DNA of 64,000 nt from Actinomyces capricornis (GCF_019974135.1 NZ_AP025017.1:3106964-3170963); one strand, 5' to 3'. Positions 15,696-24,414 are shown, counted from the stretch's first letter. The notes: generated by a model from the sequence alone, not told the origin. Numbers and translations: made by a program.

Positions 15696-16580
15696 ATGAC
15701 TAAACGCCACAAGGCCAGAGACTGTTACGATCGCACACTGAATTCCCACCATCTCCGAAATAGCTATGTAGCGACTGCTCTAAGAAAGGAGCATCAGAGA
15801 AGGATCGAGAGAGCGCAATTTATTGATGAGCAATTTCCTGAGTGGTTCAGTGGCATCGACCAACTGCTAGCTGGATTACGTTCCATGGGCTCCAAGACGG
15901 GAAGCACGGAACTTAGAAGGCTGCTAGCGCGCACAGAAAACGAGGCGTTGCGAAGCGTCCGGGCAATCTTTGGCGATGATGAACAGACGCTCAATGACTC
16001 ATCGCGTGTTTTAATGGAGATTGAGGTTCTTCTGATGGAGTGGGCTCTCGATACTACGCGTATCCAAAAATGGGGTGAGAGTGACGAAGAAGAGCGGCAT
16101 AAAGTATATGGGTTTGGGAAAGTGCTTCAACGAGTAAAACAGAAAAAGGAAATCGATGATAGTCTCGAAATGCCGGAGCGAGCGGAGTATAATATTCATT
16201 CTAAAGTACTTCATCCTAGCCCGGGAGAGCCTGAAGAGCTATTGCAATCATTCGACATGCAGGCATCTGAAATGATTGTTCATCTCGGACGAATCTTCCA
16301 CAAGGCGCTCAAAGTTGTGCGCACTACGGCATCACCCGCCGAGGTTCCAGAAGAGGAGATACGTTTTCCTGGAGAAGCATGGGCTACTTTATGGGAAAAG
16401 TTCGTCGTCGAGCGAAACCGCTATCTTGCCAGCATGCTCGCCTCGCAAGGAATGTATATGCTACCACGGCAACCTTATCCGAAAGGCACACGAAGAGTGG
16501 TGCCGATCACTCCCACAAAGCGCATAGGTGCATCATTCTTTAAACAGGAAACCGAAATGCAGAGAACTACTCAGATCTAA
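15696..16580 (+). CDS. Hypothetical all-helical protein
   Basis: The 294-residue soluble protein starts MTKRHKARDCYDRTLNSHHL. It has an AGAGAGGA ribosome-binding site about eight bases upstream. The body is predicted mostly helical and charged, including LRSVRAIFGDD and RVLMEIEVLLMEWALDTTRI. A conserved-looking YNIHSKVLHPSPGEPEELLQ block recalls the Tyr/His motif of DUF5677-type, HEPN-like proteins, but the match is too loose to name. Composition is lower in GC than the host. It lies 66 bp before the rhuM operon; the RhuM gene has its own promoter, so joint function is only possible. Confidence 0.55.
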   Translation: MTKRHKARDCYDRTLNSHHLRNSYVATALRKEHQRRIERAQFIDEQFPEWFSGIDQLLAGLRSMGSKTGSTELRRLLARTENEALRSVRAIFGDDEQTLNDSSRVLMEIEVLLMEWALDTTRIQKWGESDEEERHKVYGFGKVLQRVKQKKEIDDSLEMPERAEYNIHSKVLHPSPGEPEELLQSFDMQASEMIVHLGRIFHKALKVVRTTASPAEVPEEEIRFPGEAWATLWEKFVVERNRYLASMLASQGMYMLPRQPYPKGTRRVVPITPTKRIGASFFKQETEMQRTTQI

Positions 16581-16609
16581 AAAGGCAAGCTTAATCCAGT
16601 CCTCATCGC

Positions 16610-16639
16610 TTGTAGCGAGCTACAATCAAGAGGTATACT
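16610..16639 (+). promoter_or_regulatory. Promoter of the RhuM operon with an embedded palindrome
   Basis: TTGTAG (16610-16615) and TATACT (16634-16639) are 18 bp apart. The start codon at 16646 follows six bases after the -10 box without a Shine-Dalgarno. Between the two boxes, overlapping the -35, lies the perfect inverted repeat TGTAGC-GA-GCTACA (16611-16624), well placed for a repressor. Confidence 0.6.
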
Positions 16640-16645
16640 ATTTGT

Positions 16646-17704
16646 ATGCATGACGCACCCGACTCAGAGCCATCTCGTAAACTCATCCGCAACTCCACGG
16701 CCGAGTTCCTGATCTTCACCGCACAGGACGGCGGGAGCAGTATTGAGGCTCGCTACGAGGATGAGACGGTCTGGCTGACTCAGAAGTTGATGGCGGAGCT
16801 GTTCGGGGTGGATGTGCGCACTATCAGTGAGCACCTTGGCAACGTCTTCAAGTCAGGAGAGCTGGGACGTGACGCAGTTATCCGGAAGTTCCGGATAACT
16901 GCCACCGACGGCAAGAGTTACGCCACTCAGCACTACAACCTCGACGCCATTATCTCGGTGGGCTATCGGGTCAACTCGGTGCGTGCCACTCAGTTCCGCC
17001 AGTGGGCTACCCGGGTACTGCGAGACTTCGCCATCCGGGGCTACGCCATCGACCGAGAGCGAATGGAGAACGGGACCTTCCTGGGACAGGACTACTTCGA
17101 GCGACTACTGGAGGAGATCCGGGAGATCCGCCTGTCCGAGCGCCGCTTCTACCAGAAAGTCACTGACATCTACGCCACCAGTGTGGACTACAACAAGGAT
17201 GCTCCGACCACCAAGCGCTTCTTCGCCACCGTACAGAACAAGCTCCATTATGCCGTCCATGGACAGACTGCCGCTGAACTCATCAAGTCTCGAGCTGATG
17301 CTGCCCGGCCTCACATGGGCTTGACCACCTGGGCCAGCAGCCCCGACGGCAAGATCCTGCCCAGCGACGTCACCATCGGCAAGAACTATCTCACCCGCGA
17401 GGAGTTGGCGGACCTGGGGCGCCTGGTCAACGCCTTCCTCGACCTGGCCGAATCCCGCGCCCGTCGCCACATTCCCATGACAATGGAGGATTGGGCCAAG
17501 CGTTTAGATACCTTCCTCAATCTCGACGACCGCCAGATCCTCGAAGGTGCCGGCCGCATCTCCAAGACCCAAGCAGACGACCACGCCCTGAGCGAGTTCG
17601 AGAAGTTCAGGGTGGTGCAGGACCGCAAGTATGTGAGTGATTTTGATCGACTAGAAGATGCTAGCATTGAAAGGAGGGTAGGCAATGACGAAGAAAACGA
17701 TTAA
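16646..17704 (+). CDS. rhuM: RhuM-family protein
   Basis: The 352-residue protein matches the RhuM family in length and motifs. The N-terminal block reads EDETVWLTQKLMAELFGVDV, then RTISEHLGNVFKSGEL as a helix-turn-helix-like segment, followed by YNLDAIISVGYRVNSVRATQ and FRQWATRVLRDFAIRGYAID. A long helical C-terminal half contains FFATVQNKLHYAVHGQTAAE and KNYLTREELADLGRLVNAFL. RhuM was named from Salmonella pathogenicity island 3; related genes are common on genomic islands near restriction and toxin loci, and their activity is unresolved. Here the 3' end overlaps the next gene by 20 bp, so the two are coupled. The message is probably leaderless. Confidence 0.88.
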   Translation: MHDAPDSEPSRKLIRNSTAEFLIFTAQDGGSSIEARYEDETVWLTQKLMAELFGVDVRTISEHLGNVFKSGELGRDAVIRKFRITATDGKSYATQHYNLDAIISVGYRVNSVRATQFRQWATRVLRDFAIRGYAIDRERMENGTFLGQDYFERLLEEIREIRLSERRFYQKVTDIYATSVDYNKDAPTTKRFFATVQNKLHYAVHGQTAAELIKSRADAARPHMGLTTWASSPDGKILPSDVTIGKNYLTREELADLGRLVNAFLDLAESRARRHIPMTMEDWAKRLDTFLNLDDRQILEGAGRISKTQADDHALSEFEKFRVVQDRKYVSDFDRLEDASIERRVGNDEEND

Positions 17705-18464
17705 AGACAATAAGCCTAACCTGATCAAAGTCGTCTACTTCGACGAGGAGTCAGCCTCAGATTATCTGGATATGTCCGCCGGCGGTAAAGCCGCCTCCAC
17801 GAGCGAAGATGTAAAAGAGCGGACCAATGAGGCGCATGGTAAAGTCGAAGCTGGCCTCATCACGAAGCTCAGTTGGTTGCCGTTTTTTGGCGCGTCAGGC
17901 GAACTGAACGCAGGTGCCGGAGTGGCCGCAGCTGGCAAGAGCATCTTGAGCAAGACGCTGTCGAACACGATCCTGACAGACTACCTCGTCAAGTCGGATA
18001 GCGACCCTCGAGTGGTCCAGTTACAAGATCTTCGCGTGACCGCGCCTGAGGGGTCTATGGCGTACATGAAGATGTTCACACCTTACATGGTGCTGCTCAA
18101 GCTGGACGATGTGCCTTTCGACTTGGCGCGCATGGATGAAGTGCTTGCGAACGCGAAAGGCTATTACGAGTTACTCGGTGAAGATGATAACGGTTCCAAG
18201 TGTGTACTGCGATTCAACCTCAAGGCGTTCCGGAACAACTACGGGCTCACAGATCTCGGACGCATGCGCCTGGTCTTCCACGGCGTACTCGTCGGACAGA
18301 CATCCGAGCAAGCACTTACTATGGAGGCCGAGATGTCGGGCAATACGGACAGTACTACTGTGACAGCCGTTGAACTCGTCGATGGCATAGACGTACAGAA
18401 TGATGACCTCCTAGATGTGTATGACATCATCCTTGCAGGAGTTGAGGTCGAGCATGCCAAGTGA
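17685..18464 (+). CDS. DUF6414-like protein coupled to RhuM and an AAA+ ATPase
   Basis: The 259-residue protein starts MTKKTIKDNKPNLIKVVYFD. It continues with EESASDYLDMSAGGKAAS, the YFDE-x-SASDYL opening that I associate with DUF6414. A glycine/alanine-rich amphipathic stretch (ASGELNAGAGVAAAGKSILS) follows at about residues 70-90, then a beta-rich body to the C-terminus. AAAGGAGG-like bases precede its ATG inside the end of rhuM. It overlaps both neighbours (20 bp upstream, 11 bp downstream), so all three are translated from one message. DUF6414 has no established role that I know; coupling to an ATPase suggests a partner or substrate adaptor. Confidence 0.65.
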   Translation: MTKKTIKDNKPNLIKVVYFDEESASDYLDMSAGGKAASTSEDVKERTNEAHGKVEAGLITKLSWLPFFGASGELNAGAGVAAAGKSILSKTLSNTILTDYLVKSDSDPRVVQLQDLRVTAPEGSMAYMKMFTPYMVLLKLDDVPFDLARMDEVLANAKGYYELLGEDDNGSKCVLRFNLKAFRNNYGLTDLGRMRLVFHGVLVGQTSEQALTMEAEMSGNTDSTTVTAVELVDGIDVQNDDLLDVYDIILAGVEVEHAK

Positions 18465-19614
18465 TACGACAGTCACCATCTACTACGGCCCGCTGTCGTG
18501 GTTCAATGAACAGCTGGGAGAAAAGGAGTACACGTCCTTTCTTGACATTGTCTATGAGCACGACGAGGCCAAGCGGCGCCATACCCTTGTTATTGAAGGT
18601 CAGGAGGCGCCACCCAAGGAATCTGCACCGAGACCGAATTGTGTAGCGGCGGATTCGAGCGACTACGCTAGTTTAAGCGAACACGCTATCACCAACTTTA
18701 TCGGTCTTATGCGATCTATCAACCCCAAGTATCTTCATCTGCACAACCCACCTGCCCACGTTCACTCACAACTTGAGCGAGCGTTCACAACTAAGGTGAA
18801 GCGCTATGAATATCCGACAGTGACGCGAGATATGCTCGTACGCTTCCGCGACGGATTCGCCGGACATCTTGTAGGTCAAGCGACTGTTATGGAGGCACTA
18901 CTTGCGGCGCTGTATCCACTGACCACGGCACGGCAGACGAAGCCAGTCGTTTTAATGTTCTACGGCCCGTCCGGTGTCGGTAAGACTGAAACCGCACAGT
19001 TCATCAACGGTTTACTCGGGGGGAAGTTGCTGCGCAAACAGTTCTCTATGTTCCACAATGACAAGTTCGCATCGTATTTATTTGGCGGAGCGCACCTCGA
19101 GGCCTCCTTCGCACGCGACTTACTCGATCGTGAGTCCGGTGTCATCCTTATCGATGAGTTCGACAAAGCAAACTCGGTCTTCCACAGCGCCTTCTACCAG
19201 TTATTCGACAGTGGCGTGTTCGAGGACAAGAACTACAGCGTCAAACTCGGCCCATCCTTGATCATTTGCACCTCAAACTACGCCACCGAAGACGAAATCC
19301 GCAAGACTCTCGGCGACGCTCTCTATTCACGATTTGACTCCTTGATTCACTTCAAGCCACTCTCCAAGAATGAGATCTATCAGGTTATCGACAGGATTGT
19401 TGATAACCGCTTCTCGAAGCTCAGACTTGACGAAAAAGCGCGACTGGACCCCAGTGTTATCAAGACTATGCTGTATCCGCTAGCCAACAAGGGAGGCAAT
19501 GTGCGCAAGCTCGGTAAATTAGCCGACGAGGTTATTTCGCTGGTGTTGGTGCGCGACATACTGAAAAACACTAGCCAGACCGGTAGCGGAACCAATGCGG
19601 AGGATGGGTCATAA
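18454..19614 (+). CDS. Clp/HSP100-like single-ring AAA+ ATPase
   Basis: From ATG 18454 the product is 386 residues. The N-terminal 120 residues are unlike Clp N-domains and contain a YYGPLSWFNEQLGEKEYTSF opening and FIGLMRSINPKYLHLHNPP. The AAA+ core follows: Walker A GPSGVGKTET at about 171, Walker B GVILIDEFDKAN at about 229, sensor 1 IICTSNYA, and a C-terminal small domain with KGGNVRKLGKLADEVI. The core resembles the second (AAA_2) module of ClpA/ClpB, but only one AAA module is present and no ClpP-binding loop is obvious. An upstream in-frame start at 18415 lies deep in the previous gene and was rejected. The architecture suggests a remodelling motor specialised for its operon partners. 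Confidence 0.8.
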   Translation: MPSDTTVTIYYGPLSWFNEQLGEKEYTSFLDIVYEHDEAKRRHTLVIEGQEAPPKESAPRPNCVAADSSDYASLSEHAITNFIGLMRSINPKYLHLHNPPAHVHSQLERAFTTKVKRYEYPTVTRDMLVRFRDGFAGHLVGQATVMEALLAALYPLTTARQTKPVVLMFYGPSGVGKTETAQFINGLLGGKLLRKQFSMFHNDKFASYLFGGAHLEASFARDLLDRESGVILIDEFDKANSVFHSAFYQLFDSGVFEDKNYSVKLGPSLIICTSNYATEDEIRKTLGDALYSRFDSLIHFKPLSKNEIYQVIDRIVDNRFSKLRLDEKARLDPSVIKTMLYPLANKGGNVRKLGKLADEVISLVLVRDILKNTSQTGSGTNAEDGS

Positions 19615-19623
19615 ACGACGAGG

Positions 19624-19699
19624 GTTATTCAGAGAGGAGTTGATCGCATGCGTTTGCCCAGGTCAGAGGGTGTACGCTCCAGCTCCTGAATAACCTTCG
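19624..19699. repeat. Palindromic repeat, copy 1
   Basis: The two ends (AGGGTTATTCAGAGAGGAG and, reversed, AAGGTTATTCAGGAGCTGG) form an imperfect inverted repeat around a central CCCAGGTCAGAGG. A related element with the same core lies at 27372-27457. It starts about 10 bp after the AAA+ stop codon and might also act as that operon's terminator. The rest of 19615-19829 contains no credible gene. Confidence 0.7.
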
Positions 19700-19829
19700 A
19701 CGAATCGCGACAATGATATCAGTAAAATACTGTTCATAGCATTTGCATCTTTAGTGGGTGTATTGCTTATTTATATACGTCTGTTCTGTTCGGCATTCAT
19801 CCAAATAGAGGTTAAGAATATGTAGTCAA

Positions 19830-20378
19830 TCAACGTTGAATTTGCGATATCACATCGCTCAATGAACTTGGCGCAAAGACACCTCTAAGAACAATCGCAT
19901 AAAGTCCGATAATCTCAACGACGGTCGAAGCGAACCATCCTAGAATCACTTTATCCGACGGCCACATTCCATGAACTGCTTGAATGACTGCTAACAGCAT
20001 AAACGAACCATTAACGACCCATACTTGAATTTTTGTCAGCCGTATAATCTCTGATGCTAACTTGTTCCTCATCTCAAGGCCAGTTCTAAGATCTTCGATG
20101 AAGGCATTATTCAGGGCGGCTTTTCTTTTAGACTCTTCCAAGCGCAGAATTTTTTTGAACGACAGAACTGAATCAGACTTAAAAGTGTCATCAGTGTTCT
20201 TTAATCGAAATGAGCGCTTTGGTGAGCCTATATCACTGTCGCTAACTTTGGATCCACCAGGTAGCGGAGCGATTGGCTTGCTGGCAGTATCCAATAAAGG
20301 TATGTAACTCGCGATTTGTTGAATCGATAATTCCGAATTATTTGATTGAAACTGGCTGTCAGACACAAATGACTCCAA
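19830..20378 (-). CDS. Two-helix membrane protein paired with an ImmA-type peptidase
   Basis: The 182-residue protein has a disordered, Ser/Pro-rich N-terminus (MESFVSDSQFQSNNSELSIQ onward), a basic helical middle (SFKKILRLEESKRKAALNNA) and two C-terminal transmembrane helices, VVNGSFMLLAVIQAVHGMW and VILGWFASTVVEIIGLYAIV. It begins 26 bp after the stop of the metallopeptidase gene, so the two are co-transcribed. The soluble tail plus short membrane hairpin is a layout seen in membrane-disrupting effectors. Cleavage of such a tail by the adjacent protease would be a plausible switch, but this is inference. No named family was recognised. Confidence 0.6.
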   Translation of the reverse strand: MESFVSDSQFQSNNSELSIQQIASYIPLLDTASKPIAPLPGGSKVSDSDIGSPKRSFRLKNTDDTFKSDSVLSFKKILRLEESKRKAALNNAFIEDLRTGLEMRNKLASEIIRLTKIQVWVVNGSFMLLAVIQAVHGMWPSDKVILGWFASTVVEIIGLYAIVLRGVFAPSSLSDVISQIQR

Positions 20379-20404
20379 ACCTCACTTAAAGCATCATTGT
20401 TTCT

Positions 20405-21145
20405 CTATAAAATGATAGAGAGTTCATGCAAGCGATTCTGCATCGTGACTTCCGACACTCCGAAAGCATGCGCTACAAGTTCAACGGGCATTCCGAGCCC
20501 CGCAAATTCTTCAACTTCTGCCCGGGGCATCAGTAACGAATGGGCAAAACGGTCTGCAAATAATTCAGACTGATTCTGATCAGGTAAACCTGAAGGAGTA
20601 GGCTTACGACCTGCGAGGATCAATAGGTCACTTGTCATGGTTTCATCAGAAAACCCAAATGGCCCTCTAATTGGTTCATCGAGACTTTCGATCTTCTCAA
20701 TATAGTGACCAATTTCGTGGGCAATCGTGAACCGCTTGCGTGGGGTACTTGCACCTTCGTCTACAAATATCGATGGCATCGACTGATCGGCGGTCTTTAA
20801 AATTAGACCAGCCAGACGCCCTGGAATTTGCGCAAAATACACGTCCATGCCCATCGACACAGCGATAGCGTTCGGGTCTACCGGATACTCGCCGTCCCAA
20901 TGCCTTTCTAGTACTGCATCAGCCCAGCACTCTGCTCGACGCAAATCGACAGATTCACGCGTTCCGTCCATGGTGTCGGAGCTGTTTGCAGCCATCTGGA
21001 GCATCCGCCGCCTCTCTGTGTCCTCGTCCTCGTTCTGAAGTTCATCAACCCGGGCAAACTTATATCCGAGCCTACCAGCATACGATCCCAGATATCGCTT
21101 CAACCGTGATGCCGGGCCGCACTCACCATCATAACGTTCTCGCAT
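20405..21145 (-). CDS. ImmA/IrrE-family metallopeptidase
   Basis: The 246-residue protein contains the zinc motif HEIGH at residues 143-147 within FTIAHEIGHYIE, and the downstream ELFADRFAHSLLMP block that supplies the third ligand and is diagnostic of the ImmA/IrrE (M78) family. The C-terminal helix-turn-helix-like VELVAHAFGVSEVTMQNRL is also typical. In ICEBs1 and in Deinococcus such enzymes cleave a partner repressor. No XRE repressor is adjacent here; the partner gene encodes a membrane protein. The start at 21145 follows a near-consensus promoter with almost no leader. A later ATG (MLQMAAN) would give a shorter form beginning nearer the domain. Confidence 0.88.
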   Translation of the reverse strand: MRERYDGECGPASRLKRYLGSYAGRLGYKFARVDELQNEDEDTERRRMLQMAANSSDTMDGTRESVDLRRAECWADAVLERHWDGEYPVDPNAIAVSMGMDVYFAQIPGRLAGLILKTADQSMPSIFVDEGASTPRKRFTIAHEIGHYIEKIESLDEPIRGPFGFSDETMTSDLLILAGRKPTPSGLPDQNQSELFADRFAHSLLMPRAEVEEFAGLGMPVELVAHAFGVSEVTMQNRLHELSIIL

Positions 21146-21156
21146 AATTACGAGTT

Positions 21157-21185
21157 ATTATAACTATTTATATCGACAACGTCAA
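21157..21185 (-). promoter_or_regulatory. Near-consensus sigma70 promoter of the ImmA-type operon
   Basis: Read leftward, TTGACG (21185-21180) and TATAAT (21162-21157) are 17 bp apart. The start codon at 21145 lies 11 bases beyond the -10 box. No Shine-Dalgarno is present. Confidence 0.78.
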
Positions 21186-21393
21186 GACTTATAGGTGACA
21201 GCAATCGCTTGGCGTATCCTCAGTACTTAAGTCCGCCGTGTTGTCGAAGTGAATCTACCTCTTCCGTTTGGGAAACGATCATCCGGTCAAGCGAAAAGTA
21301 CATGTGACCTTGGGCACTATTCAGGCTCAAGCCATGCAGTGCGCCTGTCACAGCTGTCGTCGCGCTTCCGTCCTTGTTGGCGGCGATCATCTT

Positions 21394-22900
21394 CTAGGTA
21401 TCGTTGCCTCTCGCGCTCAGATGCCTCCGCACCGTCCCCCGATCGAACCCGAGCTCCAGGCCGATGTCGATAAGGGAGACACCCTGGGCGACGAGCACCT
21501 CGGCGCGCTGTCGGTGCTCCGGAGTGAAGCGGTGGGGCCCTCGACGAGCAGGCCCGGGGCGCTGGCGCCAGATGGCACGCACCGTGTTCTCGTGCACGCC
21601 GTGACGCTCCGCTACGGCGCGGGCGCCGAGGGTACCGTTGGCCTCTCGCCGGATGGCAGCTCGCTTCTCACGTGAGATAGGGCGATTCTCGATGTGGATT
21701 ATCCTTCGCACGACCGTGGACTGCTCGGGTGGCGGGGTGGTGTCGTTGTCTGCCAGCTTCGCGGTATCGTCGAGAGGCCGCTCCTCCAAGTCGGGCCTGG
21801 TCCACCCCCGTTGCAGGAGGCGCTCACGGAATCGGAGCAGGCTCCTCCAGTTCTTCGTGTCGAAGGTGCTGAGGCGCACCACGGTGCTCGAATACGAACC
21901 CGCAGCAAGCGGGGTCGTGGCTGGAGCCATCTCAGACGACGAGTGATGCTCACCCTTGGCGGTGGGCGTTTTTCGTTGTCCTGACAACCCTGGGATGGGT
22001 GTCTGGCTCGGGTCGGCATCCACAGTGCTGGCGTGCTGGTACGCCGCCTGCCGTAATCCGGGGCTGGCCAGCTGATCAAAGGGGAAGCTGAGGATGGCAG
22101 CGGCAGTGCTGTGCTGCTCGGGGTCCTGGGTGAAGACGGGGCCTGTATCTGCGGTTGGGGCTGGCTGGTGGGCTGCGTGGTGGCCGGTCGCTCCGGTACC
22201 TCTCCGGGTTGTCTGCTGCCCAGCAGCCCCGACCTCCGACCGGTTGGTCGGTCGATCAGCAGCAGCATCCTCGGCATCTTTGGCGCCTCCCCGGGAGGCG
22301 GCTCCTCCACTGCCCGCAGTCCCGGTCTCGCCTGCTGCGTGAGTGGCTGGGGTGGTATGCCCCGTCCGCTCAGGGCCATCCTTGGGCTGGCGGGGATCGG
22401 CGGGCAGCACCACCTGCCCGTCCTCATCAACCACCGGATTCACCAACACCCGCTGGAAGAAGACGCGGTCGAGCTGCTTCTTCAGGTGCTCCGGCGCGGC
22501 GGTGTAGAGCCGAGCGCAGTCCTCCAGCAGGTCCAGGGCCTGGGCCAGGTGCTGGCGGACGAGGGTGGCGTCCGCCTGGTAGCCATCGAGCTGACGCTGG
22601 ATCCCAGAGATCTGCCGGGTGAGGCGGTCCTGTTCCTCCTTGAGCAGTTCCAGGGGAACAGCCCCGGCGTAGTGGGCCTGGAGGAGCTGACGGCGCTGGT
22701 CCTCCAGGCTAGTGCGCCGGGCGGTCAGAGAGCGGATATGGCGAGCCTTGTCTGCCTCGATGCGCTCGAGCTCAGCCAGCAGATAGGCCTCGATGGCCTG
22801 GCGGTCCGCCTCCTCCAGGTGGATCTGCCCATACAGCTCAGCCACCCGCGCCTCGACCTGCTCGATGAGGACAGCTCGAAAGGCACAGGTCGTGAGTAGT
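21394..22900 (-). pseudogene. Large serine recombinase, C-terminal fragment truncated by IS256
   Basis: The remaining ~500 residues begin at the IS256 end and lack the N-terminal resolvase catalytic domain and most of the recombinase domain. What is left is the coiled-coil domain of a large serine recombinase (LIEQVEARVAELYGQIHLEE through LEDCARLYTAAPEHLKKQLD and RVFFQRVLVNP). A long Thr/Ala/Gly-rich linker and then an unusual C-terminal extension with two helix-turn-helix-like segments (GARAVAERHGVHENTVRAIW and SLIDIGLELGFDRGTVRRHL) follow. Such recombinases integrate phages and conjugative elements, so the fragment marks a former integrated element. No matching N-terminal part is found on the other side of the IS. 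The gap 21146-21393 shows no gene. Confidence 0.8.
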
Positions 22901-22902
22901 GC

Positions 22903-24290
22903 CCCATAGAGTGGTGTAGCCGCTGGTGGTCGCGGACCCGCGCTGAGCGTGGGCGCGGTCACCGTGTGGCCCTTCGAGGAATCTCCTACAACCCACTCGA
23001 AAGGACATCGCACGATGACCGCTCCTCATATTGTCGACCCTGCTGCCGTGTTGGACCAAGCCCTGGGGCAGGCTTCCCCGGATCTGATGCGCTCGTTGCT
23101 GCAGACAGTGATCAACGCCCTGCTCTCAGCTGACGCTGATTCGGTGTGCGGCGCTCAGTACGGCCAGGCCAGCCCTGAGCGCCGGGCTCAGCGCAACGGC
23201 TACCGTCACCGGGACCTGGACACCCGGGTGGGCACGATCGATGTCGCCGTTCCCAAGCTGCGCACCGGCTCCTACTTCCCCGACTGGCTGCCAGGGCGCC
23301 GCAAACGAGCGGAGTCCGCGCTCGTGACAGTGGTGGCTGACGCCTACCTGGCGGGAGTCTGGCCCCGCCGCATGGACAAGCTCGTAGAGACCCTGGGCAT
23401 CAACAGCCTGTCGAAATCCCAGGTCTGGCGCATGGCTGCTGAACTCGATGAGCATGTGACCTCCTTGCGCAACCGGCCCCTGGATCAAGCGGGCCCCTTC
23501 ACCTTCGTGGCCGCCGACGCCCTGACGATGAAGGTGCGCGAGGGCGGACGAGTCGTCAATGCCGTGGTGCTGACCGCCACCGGGGTCAACTCCGATGGTC
23601 ATCGTGAGGTCCTGGGCCTGCGGGTAGCCACCGCCGAGAGCGGGGCAGCGTGGAACGAGTTCCTGGCAGACCTGGTAGCCCGGGGCCTGAGCGGGGTCAG
23701 GCTGGTGACATCCGACGCCCACAAGGGCCTGGTGGAGGCGATCGCGGCGAACCTGCCCACAGCCTCCTGGCAGCGCTGCCGCACTCACTACGCCGCCAAC
23801 CTGATGACCATCACCCCCAAAAGCGCCTGGCCCGCTCTCAAGGCCATGCTCCACAGCGTCTATGACCAGCCCCACGCAGCAGCTGTCCAGGCCCAGTTCG
23901 ACCGTCTCCTGGACCACACCCGCCAGAGCCTGCCCCAGGTCCACGACCACCTGGACGCCGCTAGAGCCGATCTCCTGGCCTTTACAGCCTTCCCCACCGA
24001 CGTATGGCGCCAGATCTGGTCCAACAACCCCCAAGAGCGCCTGAACAAGGAGATCCGCCGCCGCACCGACAGCGCCGGCATCTTCCCCAACCGTCAGGCC
24101 ATCATCCGCGCGGTCGGCGCTATCCTAGCCGAGCAGACCGACGAATGGGACGAAGACCACCACTACCTCGGCCTAGAAATCCTGACCCGCTGCCGCACCA
24201 ACACCACACCACAGGACGATCCAACCCCACCACCAGCCCTAACAGCCCGACCGCCTCGCCGAAGGACCCCTACACCACCCCCAAGGACTT
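22903..24290 (+). mobile_element. IS256-family insertion sequence (copy 2)
   Basis: Terminal repeats share the core GTGGTGTAG (22911-22919) with its complement near 24270-24278, with weaker extension outward. The right end runs into AAGGACTTGAC, as in copy 1. The transposase is a distinct family member from copy 1, so these are two different elements. The left end interrupts the serine recombinase. No clear target duplication is seen. Confidence 0.78.
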
Positions 24291-24292
24291 GA
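23015..24292 (+). CDS. IS256-family transposase, intact
   Basis: From ATG 23015 the product is 425 residues. Catalytic landmarks are FVAADALTMKVREGG (first acid), RLVTSDAHKGLVEAI (second) and IWSNNPQERLNKEIRRRTDS (third), with the family-specific SWQRCRTHYAAN block. The longer upstream start at 22949 was rejected because the domain begins after MTAPHIVDPAAVLDQAL. The C-terminal proline-rich tail runs up to the right end of the element. It keeps an uninterrupted IWSNNP block, unlike copy 1 at 2.1 kb. Confidence 0.92.
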   Translation: MTAPHIVDPAAVLDQALGQASPDLMRSLLQTVINALLSADADSVCGAQYGQASPERRAQRNGYRHRDLDTRVGTIDVAVPKLRTGSYFPDWLPGRRKRAESALVTVVADAYLAGVWPRRMDKLVETLGINSLSKSQVWRMAAELDEHVTSLRNRPLDQAGPFTFVAADALTMKVREGGRVVNAVVLTATGVNSDGHREVLGLRVATAESGAAWNEFLADLVARGLSGVRLVTSDAHKGLVEAIAANLPTASWQRCRTHYAANLMTITPKSAWPALKAMLHSVYDQPHAAAVQAQFDRLLDHTRQSLPQVHDHLDAARADLLAFTAFPTDVWRQIWSNNPQERLNKEIRRRTDSAGIFPNRQAIIRAVGAILAEQTDEWDEDHHYLGLEILTRCRTNTTPQDDPTPPPALTARPPRRRTPTPPPRT

Positions 24293-24414
24293 CCCACGAT
24301 GAGGCCGAGCGCTCGGAGCACTGGTGTACGAAGGGGCCAGCACCACACGAGTGCGTGTAGAATCACCGCGGCAGGCGACTCGCCTACCGCTCCGCTCGCG
24401 TGAAGGAGACACAG

